64,000 bases of DNA. Origin: Streptomyces sp. ITFR-16 (GTDB lineage Bacteria > Actinomycetota > Actinomycetes > Streptomycetales > Streptomycetaceae). How positions within the stretch are numbered: the stretch's first letter is position 1; every line of letters begins with the position of its first letter. The position numbers and the translations under genes are program-made. This document shows, piece by piece, positions 48,531-63,708 of the stretch. The notes beneath the pieces were generated by a model that had not been told where the DNA came from, searched no databases, and worked only from the letters and a program-made list of their open reading frames with translations. The stretch spans positions 4,960,001-5,024,000 of the forward strand of contig NZ_CP134609.1 in NCBI RefSeq assembly GCF_031844705.1. The letters run 5' to 3'.

Positions 48531-49562
48531 ATGAGTGCGTCAGGCGGAACCAAGGCGATCGTGGCGGCGCTCGGCGCCAACCTCGCGATCGCAGTGGCCA
48601 AATTCGTGGCGTTCCTGTTCAGTGGCTCGTCCTCGATGCTGGCGGAGAGCGTCCACTCGCTCGCCGACTCGGGCAACCAGGGGCTGCTGCTGCTCGGCGG
48701 CAAGAAGGCCCAGCGCGAGGCCACCCCGCAGCACCCCTTCGGATACGGCCGCGAGCGCTACATCTACGCCTTCCTCGTCTCCATCGTCCTGTTCTCCGTC
48801 GGTGGCATGTTCGCCGTGTACGAGGGCTACGAGAAGATCAAGCACCCGCACGCGATCGAGGCCTGGTACTGGCCGGTCGGCGTCCTGGTCTTCGCGATCA
48901 TCGCCGAGGGCTTCTCCTTCCGTACGGCGATCAAGGAGTCCAACGAGACCCGCGGCTCGCTCACCTGGACGCAGTTCGTCCGCCGCGCCAAGGCCCCCGA
49001 ACTCCCCGTGGTCCTGCTCGAGGACTTCGGCGCGCTCATCGGTCTGGTTCTCGCGCTCGCCGGCGTCGGCCTGGCCCTGGGCACCGGCGACGGGGTGTGG
49101 GACGGCATCGGCACCCTCTGCATCGGCGTCCTGCTGATCGCGATCGCCATCGTGCTGGCCGCCGAGACCAAGTCGCTGCTGCTCGGCGAGGCCGCCGGCA
49201 CCGACCAGGTCGAGAAGATCAAGGCCGCCGTCGTCGACGGCGACACCGTCACCGGCATCATCCACATGCGCACGCTCCACCTCGGCCCGGAGGAACTGCT
49301 GGTCGCCGCCAAGATCGCGGTCCAGCACGACGACACGGCCACCGAGGTCGCCAACGCCATCAACGCCGCCGAGTCCCGCATCCGCGAGGCCGTCCCGATC
49401 GCCCGGGTCATCTACCTGGAACCGGACATCTACAACGCCGCGGCCGCCGCGGCCGGCACCAACCCCGCCAAGGCCCCGGGCGGCAGCTCCCTCGCCCCCG
49501 ACCCTGACCGGACCCCGGACGACCCGGACCATCCGGCCGACCCGACGGAATCCGGCCACTGA
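48531..49562 (+). CDS. Cation diffusion facilitator (CDF) family transporter
   Basis: 343 residues from ATG 48531. Five or six membrane helices are seen: helix 2 carries S-V-H-S-L-A-D-S-G-N-Q, the H-x-x-x-D half of the metal site. HPFGYGRERYIYAF is the CDF loop motif, and VLLEDFGALIGLVLAL carries the acidic helix-5 partner. The cytoplasmic C-terminal domain has IIHMRTLHLGPEELLVAAKIAV. It exports a divalent metal (zinc, manganese or iron) by proton antiport. The helix-5 E-D pair, rather than H-x-x-x-D, suggests a metal other than zinc. An upstream ATG at 48471 adds 20 residues but has no ribosome site. Confidence 0.9.
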   Translation: MSASGGTKAIVAALGANLAIAVAKFVAFLFSGSSSMLAESVHSLADSGNQGLLLLGGKKAQREATPQHPFGYGRERYIYAFLVSIVLFSVGGMFAVYEGYEKIKHPHAIEAWYWPVGVLVFAIIAEGFSFRTAIKESNETRGSLTWTQFVRRAKAPELPVVLLEDFGALIGLVLALAGVGLALGTGDGVWDGIGTLCIGVLLIAIAIVLAAETKSLLLGEAAGTDQVEKIKAAVVDGDTVTGIIHMRTLHLGPEELLVAAKIAVQHDDTATEVANAINAAESRIREAVPIARVIYLEPDIYNAAAAAAGTNPAKAPGGSSLAPDPDRTPDDPDHPADPTESGH

Positions 49563-49630
49563 CCGCATCCGATCCGCCTTTGCAGCCGCTCTCCGCCCGG
49601 TCGGGCTGGGAGCGGCTGCGCCGTTCGGTG

Positions 49631-49636
49631 TAGATT
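49631..49636 (+). promoter_or_regulatory. ahcY: Candidate -10 box of ahcY
   Basis: TAGATT, the same hexamer as in the strong rRNA promoter of this window. No good -35 was found 16-18 bp upstream. Predicted start near 49643 gives an unusually long leader of about 170 nt. Confidence 0.45.
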
Positions 49637-49726
49637 CGAGGGCAGTGTCAGACGTCGCTGCTGATGGCGGTCGATCGGTCCGTACGCCGGACCGGCCGAG
49701 GGAGAGAGGGCCTCCGACGGACTGCG

Positions 49727-49766
49727 CTGCGAGCGCCCCGGGCATTCCTGTGCCCGCCGTTCGCAG
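49727..49766 (+). ncRNA. Structured 5' leader element of ahcY
   Basis: A two-tier stem-loop. The outer stem CTGCGAGCG (49727-49735) pairs with CGTTCGCAG (49758-49766), with one G-T pair. The inner stem GGGCA (49740-49744) pairs with TGCCC (49751-49755) around a 6-nt loop. It lies about 45 nt before the ahcY start. The bases do not match the SAH riboswitch consensus as I remember it. Confidence 0.45.
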
Positions 49767-49811
49767 AGCCGCCCTACCCACCCTCGACCCCATTACGAGG
49801 AGCAGCCCGTT

Positions 49812-51269
<1,458 letters not shown>

Positions 51270-51363
51270 TCCCCGCCCGCGATGGTCCGCCGATGACCGG
51301 TCACCGGCGGACCACGCGACTCGGGTGATCCAGCAGCCCGGGTGATCAGCAGCCGCTACGCAC

Positions 51364-51396
51364 GCAGGCCCCCGCACCCCCGTGTCGGGGGCCTGC
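51364..51396 (+). terminator. ahcY terminator
   Basis: Perfect 11-bp stem GCAGGCCCCCG / CGGGGGCCTGC with an 11-nt loop, about 95 bp after the stop codon and before the next gene on the same strand. Confidence 0.85.
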
Positions 51397-51439
51397 GCCG
51401 TACCGCACCCGCTCAGCCCGAGGAACCTCGAAGGACCCC

Positions 51440-52051
51440 ATGCCCCGCGGCCGATATTCGCTTCACGACCTTCATGACCACACCCCCCTCGGTGAAGAAC
51501 ACTTCCACTGCGCGCCCGGCCCCTCCGGCTGGCGCTACGTCTCCCAGACCACCGCCCCGTCCGGCGACCACCTGGGCTCCGTCGACCTCACCCTCGACGA
51601 ACTCGGCCGCCCCATCCGTCTCGAACTGCACGCATCGAGCTGGCAGGTCCGCGGTGCCGCCCTGGAGGGCCTCACCTGGGTCCGTACCGACCCCACGGGG
51701 GCTCACGCCACCGAAGGCAATGTCCGCGCCCACGCCTTCACCGGCACATCCCCCGCGTTCCTCATCGCGACCGCTCGTCTGCTGCGTCTCACCCCCGATT
51801 CCCCCGAGACCCGGCTCCGCGTCGTCACGTTCACGGATCCGGTCCTCGCGCCCCGTACTTCCGACCAGTCCTGGGCCCTGGTGAACAGTGAAGCGCACCC
51901 CACTGACAACGGCCCCCTGACCGTGGACGAATACCAGGTCAGCGCCCTGGACACCGGCGATCGGCACGCCGTCCACATCGCCGGGGACGTGGTCCTGTCC
52001 GCCCCCGGCATCGAGCTCGAAGACCTGGAGACCCCGCCCTCCGACCGCTAG
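51440..52051 (+). CDS. Protein of unknown function
   Basis: 203 residues from ATG 51440 (AAGGA upstream). It looks like a single soluble beta-rich domain: EEHFHCAPGPSGWRYVSQT at the start, a central SSWQVRGAALEGLTWVRTDP, and VDEYQVSALDTGDRHAVHIAGDVVL at the end. One cysteine, no signal peptide. The alternating strands and conserved Trp residues recall small lipocalin-like binding barrels, but I do not recognise the family. It lies between ahcY and an RDD gene, with its own ribosome site. Confidence 0.75.
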   Translation: MPRGRYSLHDLHDHTPLGEEHFHCAPGPSGWRYVSQTTAPSGDHLGSVDLTLDELGRPIRLELHASSWQVRGAALEGLTWVRTDPTGAHATEGNVRAHAFTGTSPAFLIATARLLRLTPDSPETRLRVVTFTDPVLAPRTSDQSWALVNSEAHPTDNGPLTVDEYQVSALDTGDRHAVHIAGDVVLSAPGIELEDLETPPSDR

Positions 52052-52086
52052 GACGCTTGCCCGGCCTCCGCTGTCCGGACGGGGCC

Positions 52087-53103
52087 CTACGCGGGCGGAG
52101 CGAATCCGGTGGCCGGGGGCCGGGGAGCCTGCTCGGCCGGGGGCGCGACGGGGGCGGGACCTGCGGGTCCGGGTGCCGGGTGGGCAGGTCCCGTGTGCGG
52201 GGGAGGCGCTGTGTATCCGGGGCCCATGTGTCCGGACTCGCGGCCCGGCGTTCCTGGCCCCGGCACGGCAAACCCGATGCCGGCGCCGGTGGGGACGACG
52301 GGACCGGCAGAGGCGGCAGGCACAGCAGAACCAACCGGGCCGGTATGGCGGGCGGCGGCCTCGAACATCCGACGCGTGTCCCGCATCTGCCGCTCGTTCA
52401 CCACCGCCGCCAGATACGCGGCGGCCGGTACGTCCACCGGCGCTGGCACCCCGGTCCGCGCGGCGACCTCCCCGGCCAGCCGCCCCGCCATGGTCCGGCC
52501 GACGACGGGGTCCAGCTGGTACATCCGCGTCAGGTACTGGCGTACCGCCAGCCACAGTTCGTCCGGGACCGCCGAGAGGTCCAGGTCCGCGAAGCGCCCG
52601 ACCAGCCAGGGCGGGGGCGGCGGTACCGCCGCGGCCCGTCCCGCCGGCACCCGTTCCCGTACGACGAGCGTCCCCGCGAAGACGTCACCGAGCCGCCGCC
52701 CGCGCGCCGACACCAGCGAGGCGACGGAGGCGATCACCCCGAGGGTCATCAGGATCTCCACGACACCCATCGCCCCGCGGACCAGCGCGTGCCGGAAGCG
52801 GATGGGACCCCCGTCGTCCCGCACCACCCGCAGCCCGCACGCCAGCTTCCCCAGCGAACGCCCGTGGCTGAGCGTCTCGACCGCGATCGGGGCCCCCACC
52901 AGAAACAGCAGGAACGCCGCGACGGACACCGCGGCCACCGCCGCGTCGTCCAGCGAGGCCGTCGCTATGGCAAGCCCCAGCGACACCAGCGTGAACGCCG
53001 TTCCCAGCACCACCAGATCGATGACCAGAGCCAGCGCCCGGCTCGGCAGTTTCGCCGGCCGCAGCCCCAGCACGACCGCGTCACCGGTCACGAGCTCACT
53101 CAT
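52087..53103 (-). CDS. RDD-family membrane protein with proline-rich tail
   Basis: 338 residues from ATG 53103. An RDD domain occupies about 15-165: LPSRALALVIDLVVLGTAFTL gives the Arg and Asp of the name, then helix pairs, and SHGRSLGKLACGLRVVRDDGGP is the second conserved block. A cytoplasmic helical domain follows (about 185-270), then a Pro/Gly/Ala-rich tail of about 65 residues. RDD proteins are small membrane proteins, some of which act in ion or osmolyte exchange. The divergent SpoIIM-like gene is its usual partner in actinobacteria. Confidence 0.9.
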   Translation of the reverse strand: MSELVTGDAVVLGLRPAKLPSRALALVIDLVVLGTAFTLVSLGLAIATASLDDAAVAAVSVAAFLLFLVGAPIAVETLSHGRSLGKLACGLRVVRDDGGPIRFRHALVRGAMGVVEILMTLGVIASVASLVSARGRRLGDVFAGTLVVRERVPAGRAAAVPPPPPWLVGRFADLDLSAVPDELWLAVRQYLTRMYQLDPVVGRTMAGRLAGEVAARTGVPAPVDVPAAAYLAAVVNERQMRDTRRMFEAAARHTGPVGSAVPAASAGPVVPTGAGIGFAVPGPGTPGRESGHMGPGYTAPPPHTGPAHPAPGPAGPAPVAPPAEQAPRPPATGFAPPA

Positions 53104-53221
53104 CGCCCCACCCCATCGCCGACCGTCCCTGCCCCTCGTCGCCCCAGTCTGCCAAGCTGACCCGCAGCGCGCCGCAGTTGTACGGACCGGTACACACCCA
53201 TGCCTGGAGCAGCAGCCGATC

Positions 53222-54229
53222 ATGGACCTCGACGTCTTCGTCCACGCCCACCGCATCGAGTGGGACCGCCTGGACCACCTCCTGCACCGCGGGCGCAAGC
53301 TCACGGGCGCGGAAGCCGACGAGCTCGTCGACCTCTACCAGCGCACGGCCACGCATCTCTCCCTGATCCAGTCCAGCGCCCCCGACCCGCTGCTCACCGC
53401 GCGGCTGACCCAGCTGGTGGCCCGCGCCCGTGCCACGGTGACCGGAACCCGCCGCGCCTCCTGGCGCGACGCCGCGCACTTCCTCACGGCGGGATTCCCG
53501 GCAGCGGTCTACCGCTCCCGGCACTGGTGGATACCCACCGCCGTCCTCTCCACCTTGCTGGCCGCGCTGATGGGCTGGTGGATCGGCACCCATCCGGAAG
53601 TCCAGTCGGCCATCGCCGCCCCCGAAGACCTCCGGCGCCTGACGAGCCCGGGCGGCGAGTACGAGACGTACTACTCCAGCCACCCGGCGGCCTCGTTCGC
53701 GGCGCAGGTCTGGACGAACAACGCGCAGGCCGCCGCCATGTGCCTGGTCCTGGGGGCCTTCCTCTGTGTCCCGGTGATCTGGATCCTGTTCGTCAACGTG
53801 CTGAACCTGGCGGTAGGCATCGGGCTGATGTCCTCGGCCGGCCGGCTCGACACCTTCCTCGGACTGATCCTTCCGCACGGACTGCTCGAACTGACGGCCG
53901 TCTTCGTCGCGGCCGGCACCGGCCTCAAGCTGGGCTGGACGGTCATCGACCCCGGCCCGCAGACCCGGCGCACGGCGCTGGCGCAACAGGGCCGAGCTGC
54001 CATCGGCATGGCTATCGGTCTCGCGCTCGTCCTCTTCGTCTCGGGCGTCATCGAAGGCTTCGTCACCCCGTCCGGCCTCCCGACCTGGGCCCGTATCGCC
54101 ATAGGGATCGCCGCCGAGCTGGCCTTCCTCACGTACGTCTATGTCCTGGGCGGCCGAGCGGCGCGCGCCGGTGAGCTGGGCGACCTGGAGGCAGCCGAAC
54201 GCAGCGCGGAACTGCCGGTGGCTGCCTGA
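53222..54229 (+). CDS. Stage II sporulation protein M (SpoIIM-like) membrane protein
   Basis: 335 residues from ATG 53222. The N-terminal soluble helical region (MDLDVFVHAHRIEWDRLDHLLHR, RRASWRDAAHFLTAGFP) precedes five or so membrane helices from about residue 105. The family core LIFVN...GLMSSAGRLDTFLGLILPHGLLELTAVFVAAG-type segment (PHG-L-E-L motif) is clear at about 195-235. In Bacillus SpoIIM acts in engulfment; in Streptomyces the DUF95/SpoIIM protein accompanies RDD, MoxR and DUF58 genes, which indeed lie just beyond the rRNA operon. Function here unknown. Confidence 0.9.
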   Translation: MDLDVFVHAHRIEWDRLDHLLHRGRKLTGAEADELVDLYQRTATHLSLIQSSAPDPLLTARLTQLVARARATVTGTRRASWRDAAHFLTAGFPAAVYRSRHWWIPTAVLSTLLAALMGWWIGTHPEVQSAIAAPEDLRRLTSPGGEYETYYSSHPAASFAAQVWTNNAQAAAMCLVLGAFLCVPVIWILFVNVLNLAVGIGLMSSAGRLDTFLGLILPHGLLELTAVFVAAGTGLKLGWTVIDPGPQTRRTALAQQGRAAIGMAIGLALVLFVSGVIEGFVTPSGLPTWARIAIGIAAELAFLTYVYVLGGRAARAGELGDLEAAERSAELPVAA

Positions 54230-54281
54230 TGTGCGTACGCCGCGTCTGACCTGCTAGTCTCCTCCTCGCCCCAAAAAGCCG

Positions 54282-54310
54282 TTGACACGGTGGACAGGGG
54301 GAGGTAGATT
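54282..54310 (+). promoter_or_regulatory. Strong rrn promoter
   Basis: TTGACA (54282-54287), 17-bp spacer, TAGATT (54305-54310): consensus for the main vegetative sigma factor HrdB. Confidence 0.9.
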
Positions 54311-54725
54311 CAAACGGTTGCCTCGAACTGGACAAGTTCGGGCCCAGCAGTTAGTGTCTAGCTCGCTCTCAACGGAAATTCTATTTCCGCAGAGCCATTG
54401 ATTCCCACTCTCCGGAACATGACGCCGATTAGGTTCGGCCGAAATGCTTCTGATAAAGTCGAATCAGCCGAAAGGCAAGGCCCCTTCAACGGCCACCGGA
54501 AATCAAATTCGAACCGGAAACGGAACGAAATGAGTCTGGTAAGGTTGAAACCGCCGGAAAGGGAAACGCGAAAGCGAAGAACTGGAAAGCGGAAAATGCG
54601 AGACCCGCTTCGGCCGGGAATCGGACGCGAAAGAGTCTGATAGAGTCGGAAACGCAAGACCGAAGGGAAGCGCCCGGAGGAAAGCCCGCAGGGGTGAGTA
54701 CGAAGGAAGCGTCCGTTCCTTGAGA

Positions 54726-54740
54726 ACTCAACAGCGTGCC
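54726..54740 (+). repeat. 16S processing stem, 5' arm
   Basis: ACTCAACAGCGTGCC pairs with GGCACGCTGTTGGGT at 56612-56626 (one mismatch), forming the RNase III stalk that encloses 16S rRNA. Confidence 0.8.
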
Positions 54741-54925
54741 AAAAGTCAACGCCAGATATGTTGATACCCCGGCCTGCTTCGGCAGGTTGGAGGTTCCTTT
54801 GAAAGTCCTGGCAGACCCTTCGGGGTTTGGTAGGCAATGAACACAGCGAGGACACAGTGGACGATCGGTCTTATTCCGGCCTGATTGTTCCGCTCTCGTG
54901 GTGTCGACCCGATTACGGGAAAACA

Positions 54926-59872
<4,947 letters not shown>

Positions 59873-59876
59873 AGTT

Positions 59877-59892
59877 GCTCGCGTCCACTGTG
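59877..59892 (+). repeat. 23S processing stem, 3' arm
   Basis: GCTCGCGTCCACTGTG, the partner of 56728-56743, begins 5 bp after the 23S gene. Confidence 0.9.
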
Positions 59893-59948
59893 TTAGTTCT
59901 GAAATAACGAACGGCTGTGATGGTACCGGTTGTTTTGAATTTCATAGT

Positions 59949-60067
59949 GTTTCGGTGGTCATTGCGTTAGGGAAACGCCCGGTTACATTCCGAACCCGGA
60001 AGCTAAGCCTTTCAGCGCCGATGGTACTGCAGGGGGGACCCTGTGGGAGAGTAGGACGCCGCCGAAC
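59949..60067 (+). rRNA. rrf: 5S ribosomal RNA
   Basis: About 119 nt beginning GTTTCGGTGGTCATTGCGTT and ending GTAGGACGCCGCCGAAC, with the conserved CCGAACCCGGAAGCTAAGCC loop. Located about 76 bp after 23S. Confidence 0.95.
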
Positions 60068-60081
60068 TCCTTTTGTGGAAG

Positions 60082-60112
60082 AGCCCCGTGCCCTTGTGGC
60101 ACGGGGCTTTTC
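60082..60112 (+). terminator. rrn operon rho-independent terminator
   Basis: AGCCCCGTGCC / GGCACGGGGCT, 11-bp perfect stem with a CTTGT loop, followed by TTTCTG. One of the few canonical U-tailed terminators in the window. Confidence 0.93.
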
Positions 60113-60149
60113 TGCGTTCCGGGACCGTTTCTCCCGGCCCCCGCCGTTC

Positions 60150-61460
60150 TCATAGGCGGCCCGCAGCCTTGAGGGCCAGGTAGGTGTCGGCGAGTGCCGG
60201 CGCGAGGTTGTCCGGTGTGGCGTCGACAACAACCACCCCGTGGCGCTGGAGCTGATCCGCGGTGTGTCGTCGACGCGCCTGGGCCTGGGCTCCGGCAGCC
60301 GCCTCGTAGATCGCGTCCACTGTGCCGCGTGCGCGCACCATGTCCTCGACATGGGGGTCGCTCACGGACGCCAGCAGCACGGTGTGCTTCTGAGTGAGGC
60401 GAGGCAGCAGGGGCAGCAGTCCCTCCTCGATGGGGGCCGCGTCGAGGCTCGTCAGAAGGACGATCAAGGAATGGCGAGGTGCCTGGGCCAGCGCTGCGGC
60501 GCTGAGGCCTCGGGCATCTGTCTCCACGAGCTCCGGCTCGAGCGGCGCCATCGCGTCGACCATGGCGGACAGGACCTCCCCGGGCGCCCTGCCCTGGACC
60601 TGGGCGCGGATGCGCCGGTCGTAGGCGAGCAGGTCGACACGGTCGCCGGCGCGGGTGGCGAGGGCGGTGAGCAGGAGTGTCGCGTCCATTGCCGCGTCGA
60701 GTCGTGGAACATTGCCGACCCGGCCTGCGGAAGTGCGGCCGGTGTCGAGGACGACGAGGATGTGCCGGTCGCGCTCGGGGCGCCAGGTCCGCACGGCGAC
60801 AGCGGACTGGCGGGCGGTGGCCCGCCAGTCGATCGAGCGCACGTCGTCGCCCGGAACGTAGTTGCGCAGACTGTCGAACTCCGTCCCCTCGCCGCGGGTC
60901 AATACGCTGGTGCGGCCGTCCAGTTCGCGGAGCCTCGCCAGGCGGGAGGGCAGATGCTTGCGGCTCGTGAACGGTGGCAGCACCCGCACCGTCCACGGCA
61001 CGTCATGGCTTCCCTGGCGGGCCGCGAGCCCCAGGGGGCCGTACGAGCGGACGGTGATCCGATCGGCCCGTCGGTCGCCGCGGCGGGTGGGACGGAGAAA
61101 CGTGGTGATGCGCCGTCGTTCACCGGACGGGACGGCCAACTTGTGGCGGGACGCGGACTGTTCGGCGCCCGGGAGCCAGCTGCTGGGAGGCCAGGCGTCG
61201 CGAAGGTGTGCGCGCAGGCGGCGGCGGGAGGGGTTGACTACGGTGAGTTGCACTTCCGCGCCCTCGCCGAGTCGAACTGTTGTGTCACCGGATCGAGTGA
61301 ACTGGAGCGGGCGCACTGGCGCTGCCAGGGCATAGTCGCAGAGAATTGCCAAGGAGAGCGGGGCGTTGACCGCGAGCATGCCGGCCCAGCTCGGAGCTAT
61401 GACGCCTACGGGGAGTGACCCGAGGGCGGCGAGAAGCGCGGTCCGTCCGGTGAGGGCCAT
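60150..61460 (-). CDS. DUF58 (von Willebrand A-like) membrane protein
   Basis: 436 residues. Two hydrophobic helices at about 8-45 anchor it. A beta region follows, then the DUF58 core: ELDGRTSVLTRGEGTEFDSLRNYVPGDDVRSIDW, with the E-F-x-x-L-R-x-Y-x-x-G-D-D-x-R-x-I-D-W signature, and RDRHILVVLDTGRTSAG, a degenerate MIDAS D-x-(S/T)-x-S. DUF58 proteins are partners of MoxR ATPases, encoded just upstream on the same strand (gap about 11 bp), and may deliver the chaperone to a membrane or envelope substrate. Confidence 0.92.
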   Translation of the reverse strand: MALTGRTALLAALGSLPVGVIAPSWAGMLAVNAPLSLAILCDYALAAPVRPLQFTRSGDTTVRLGEGAEVQLTVVNPSRRRLRAHLRDAWPPSSWLPGAEQSASRHKLAVPSGERRRITTFLRPTRRGDRRADRITVRSYGPLGLAARQGSHDVPWTVRVLPPFTSRKHLPSRLARLRELDGRTSVLTRGEGTEFDSLRNYVPGDDVRSIDWRATARQSAVAVRTWRPERDRHILVVLDTGRTSAGRVGNVPRLDAAMDATLLLTALATRAGDRVDLLAYDRRIRAQVQGRAPGEVLSAMVDAMAPLEPELVETDARGLSAAALAQAPRHSLIVLLTSLDAAPIEEGLLPLLPRLTQKHTVLLASVSDPHVEDMVRARGTVDAIYEAAAGAQAQARRRHTADQLQRHGVVVVDATPDNLAPALADTYLALKAAGRL

Positions 61461-61471
61461 GGTTCATCGCC

Positions 61472-62473
61472 TCATCGGGGTACGGGGACATGGGCGAGCA
61501 CTGCGGTGATGACGGAGTCGGGGGTGACTCCCTCCATCTCGGCCTCGGGCCGCAGATGGATGCGGTGTCGGAGTGTGGGAAGGGCGAGGGCCTTCACATC
61601 GTCCGGGGTGACGTAGTCACGGCCGGTGAGCCAGGCCCAGGCCCTGGCAGTGGAGAGCAGTGCGGTGGCCCCTCGGGGCGATACACCGAGGGAGAGCGAG
61701 GGGGAATCACGGGTGGCTCTGCAGATATCCACGACGTAGCCGGCGATCTCGGGGGAGACGGTCGTCCTGGCGACCGCGATGCGAGCGGCTTCCAGATCGG
61801 CCGGACCGGCGACCGGGCGTATGCCCGCCGCTTTCAGATCGCGCGGGTTGAAGCCGTCGGCATGGCGGGTCAGGACGTTGATCTCGTCGTCGCGTGAGGG
61901 CAGTGGGACCGTCAGTTTCAGCAGGAACCGGTCCAGTTGAGCCTCGGGAAGCGGGTACGTGCCCTCGTACTCGACGGGGTTCTGCGTCGCGGCGACGAGA
62001 AAGGGGTCGGGCAGGGGACGGGCCGTTCCGTCGACCGTGACCTGACGTTCCTCCATCGCCTCCAGAAGGGAGGCCTGGGTTTTCGGGGGCGTCCGGTTGA
62101 TCTCGTCGGCGAGCAGGAGGTTGGTGAAGACCGGCCCCGGCTGGAAGGAGAACTCTGCGGTGCGCGCGTCGTAGACAAGGGACCCGGTCACGTCGCTGGG
62201 CATCAGGTCGGGGGTGAACTGCACACGTTTGGTGTCGAGTTCGAGGGAGGCGGCGAGGGCGCGGACCAGCAGGGTCTTGGCCACACCGGGCACGCCTTCG
62301 AGCAGGACGTGGCCTCGGCAGAGCAGCGCGACGACGAGTCCGGTGACCGCCGGGTCCTGGCCCACCACGGCCTTGGCGATCTCGGAGCGCAGCGCTTCCA
62401 GGGAGGCGCGGGCTGTGTCGTCTCCGCTGACGGTCCCGGTTGACCCGGCGGGCACTGGAGGCGGGGCGCTCAT
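61472..62473 (-). CDS. MoxR-family AAA+ ATPase
   Basis: 333 residues from ATG 62473, which overlaps the DUF4350 stop (ATGA). AAA+ features: Walker A G-V-P-G-V-A-K-T, Walker B LLLADEINRTPPKTQASLLEAMEE, sensor 1 FLVAATQNPVEYEGTYPLPEAQLDRF, and sensor 2 with Arg in GVSPRGATALL. MoxR ATPases act as chaperones that assemble or activate protein complexes together with VWA/DUF58 proteins. It is the third of four tightly linked genes DUF4129 - DUF4350 - MoxR - DUF58. Confidence 0.95.
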   Translation of the reverse strand: MSAPPPVPAGSTGTVSGDDTARASLEALRSEIAKAVVGQDPAVTGLVVALLCRGHVLLEGVPGVAKTLLVRALAASLELDTKRVQFTPDLMPSDVTGSLVYDARTAEFSFQPGPVFTNLLLADEINRTPPKTQASLLEAMEERQVTVDGTARPLPDPFLVAATQNPVEYEGTYPLPEAQLDRFLLKLTVPLPSRDDEINVLTRHADGFNPRDLKAAGIRPVAGPADLEAARIAVARTTVSPEIAGYVVDICRATRDSPSLSLGVSPRGATALLSTARAWAWLTGRDYVTPDDVKALALPTLRHRIHLRPEAEMEGVTPDSVITAVLAHVPVPR

Positions 62474-63708
62474 GAGGTGCGGACCTCTCTTTCGAGGGAG
62501 TCGAGTTGATCTGCCAGACGTACGAGAGCGGTGTCGTCGGACGGGGCCGGGCCGAAGAGCAGTTCGTGAAGCCCGTCGCCGGCCGTGCTGAGACGGGCGG
62601 ACAGGGCGGGGAGGAGCGTTGCGGGGGAGTGGGCGTCTTGTGGGGGGACGCCGACGAGGGGGGCCAGCCGGGTTCGGGTGGCCCGGCGGAGTGAGAAAGC
62701 GGCCCGGTCGCGGGCGTTGGCCCTGCGGTTGAGGCGGGCGCGGCCTTCGGTGGATTCGGAGGCGCGGATGGCGACGGGAAGCCGTTCGGTGACCAGGGGG
62801 CCCAGGCGTCGGGATCGCCAGATCGCGGCGAGGACGGCGGCGAGGGCGAGTTGCAGGGTGCCCCACAGCCAGCCCGAGGGGATCAGGTCGAGGAAGCTGC
62901 GCTCGCCGTCCGAGGCGTCGCCGTCCGACCGGTCGCCCCGGCCCCCGGCGCCGCCGGTGGCGGAGGGATCGTTGAGCGAGGGGAGGTACCAGACCAGATG
63001 AGGGCGGGAACCGAGCAGTTGAAGGGCCAGGGAGGCATTGCCCTGGTGGTCGAGACGGTCGTTGCAGAGGAAGTCGGGGGAGCCGAGGAGGACGGTGTCA
63101 CCTGCTGCGGGCTGCCGCAGGAGGAGGAGAGAGGGCAGGTCGTCGGCCGGGTAGCAGGCGAGGGCGTCGGGATCGTCCGATGGGCCGTCCGTTGCGTAGC
63201 GGATGCCGCCCGTCTCGACGTCGCCGGCCAGCCGGGCGGCGGGCAGGGAGCACTGAGGGGCTCGCGCGGTCACGGGGGCGGGAGATTCCGCACGGAGGCC
63301 GGGAACGAGCGTGTCCACGGAGGTGGGACCCGGGGCGAGAAGGACGGTGCGGCCGCCCGTACCGGTGGTCGCGGTGTGCAGGACGTCCTGCTGGTGAGGG
63401 GTCAGCAGATTGGGGGCGGTGACCAGGAGCGTCGTGTCGGTGGCGGCCGCGTCGGTGGCGGCCTTCAGGGTGGTCACGACGCGGACGGAGACTCCCCGGT
63501 CCTTGAGGAGTTCGGCGACCGCTCTGCTGCCGTAGCGGTCTGCGGAGCGGGGGTCGAGGCGGCCGTGGTGATCACCGGACCGGGTGGCCGCCAGGGTGAT
63601 CGCGGCCACGACGAGCAGGAGGACGGCGAGCAGCAGTCCGCGGGTGCGCAGCCAGATCTGGCGGGGTGTGGGGGACGACGAGGTCGAGCGGGTGGTGACC
63701 GCGGTCAT
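62470..63708 (-). CDS. DUF4350 membrane protein
   Basis: 412 residues. One membrane helix near the N-terminus (about 24-44) and another at about 275-295 flank an extracytoplasmic domain. DPRSADRYGSRAVAELLKDRGVSVRVVTTL is the family-diagnostic start of a class I glutamine amidotransferase-like fold, here without an obvious catalytic Cys. A cytoplasmic C-terminus with Arg-rich helices follows. Overlaps both neighbours by 4 bp (ATGA), hence strict translational coupling in the MoxR operon. Molecular role unknown. Confidence 0.9.
   Translation of the reverse strand: MTAVTTRSTSSSPTPRQIWLRTRGLLLAVLLLVVAAITLAATRSGDHHGRLDPRSADRYGSRAVAELLKDRGVSVRVVTTLKAATDAAATDTTLLVTAPNLLTPHQQDVLHTATTGTGGRTVLLAPGPTSVDTLVPGLRAESPAPVTARAPQCSLPAARLAGDVETGGIRYATDGPSDDPDALACYPADDLPSLLLLRQPAAGDTVLLGSPDFLCNDRLDHQGNASLALQLLGSRPHLVWYLPSLNDPSATGGAGGRGDRSDGDASDGERSFLDLIPSGWLWGTLQLALAAVLAAIWRSRRLGPLVTERLPVAIRASESTEGRARLNRRANARDRAAFSLRRATRTRLAPLVGVPPQDAHSPATLLPALSARLSTAGDGLHELLFGPAPSDDTALVRLADQLDSLEREVRTS

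Larger units (their letters stand above)
54230..54925 (+). promoter_or_regulatory. rRNA operon promoter region and pre-16S leader
   Basis: Nearly 700 bp, low in G+C, with no gene. The strongest promoter is listed separately. Three further -10-like hexamers in similar context are TAAAGT (54454-54459, in TGATAAAGTCGAA), TAAGGT (54540-54545, in TGGTAAGGTTGAAA) and TAGAGT (54641-54646, in TGATAGAGTCGGAA). They are spaced about 86 and 101 bp apart, which suggests multiple promoters as in other streptomycete rrn operons. TTGAGAACTCAACAGCGTG at about 54720-54738 is the conserved leader with boxA-like and processing sequence. Confidence 0.75.

Noticed and set aside
49637..49811. SAH riboswitch upstream of ahcY
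   Set aside because: The conserved core as I recall it is not found; only an unrelated hairpin is present, reported as such.
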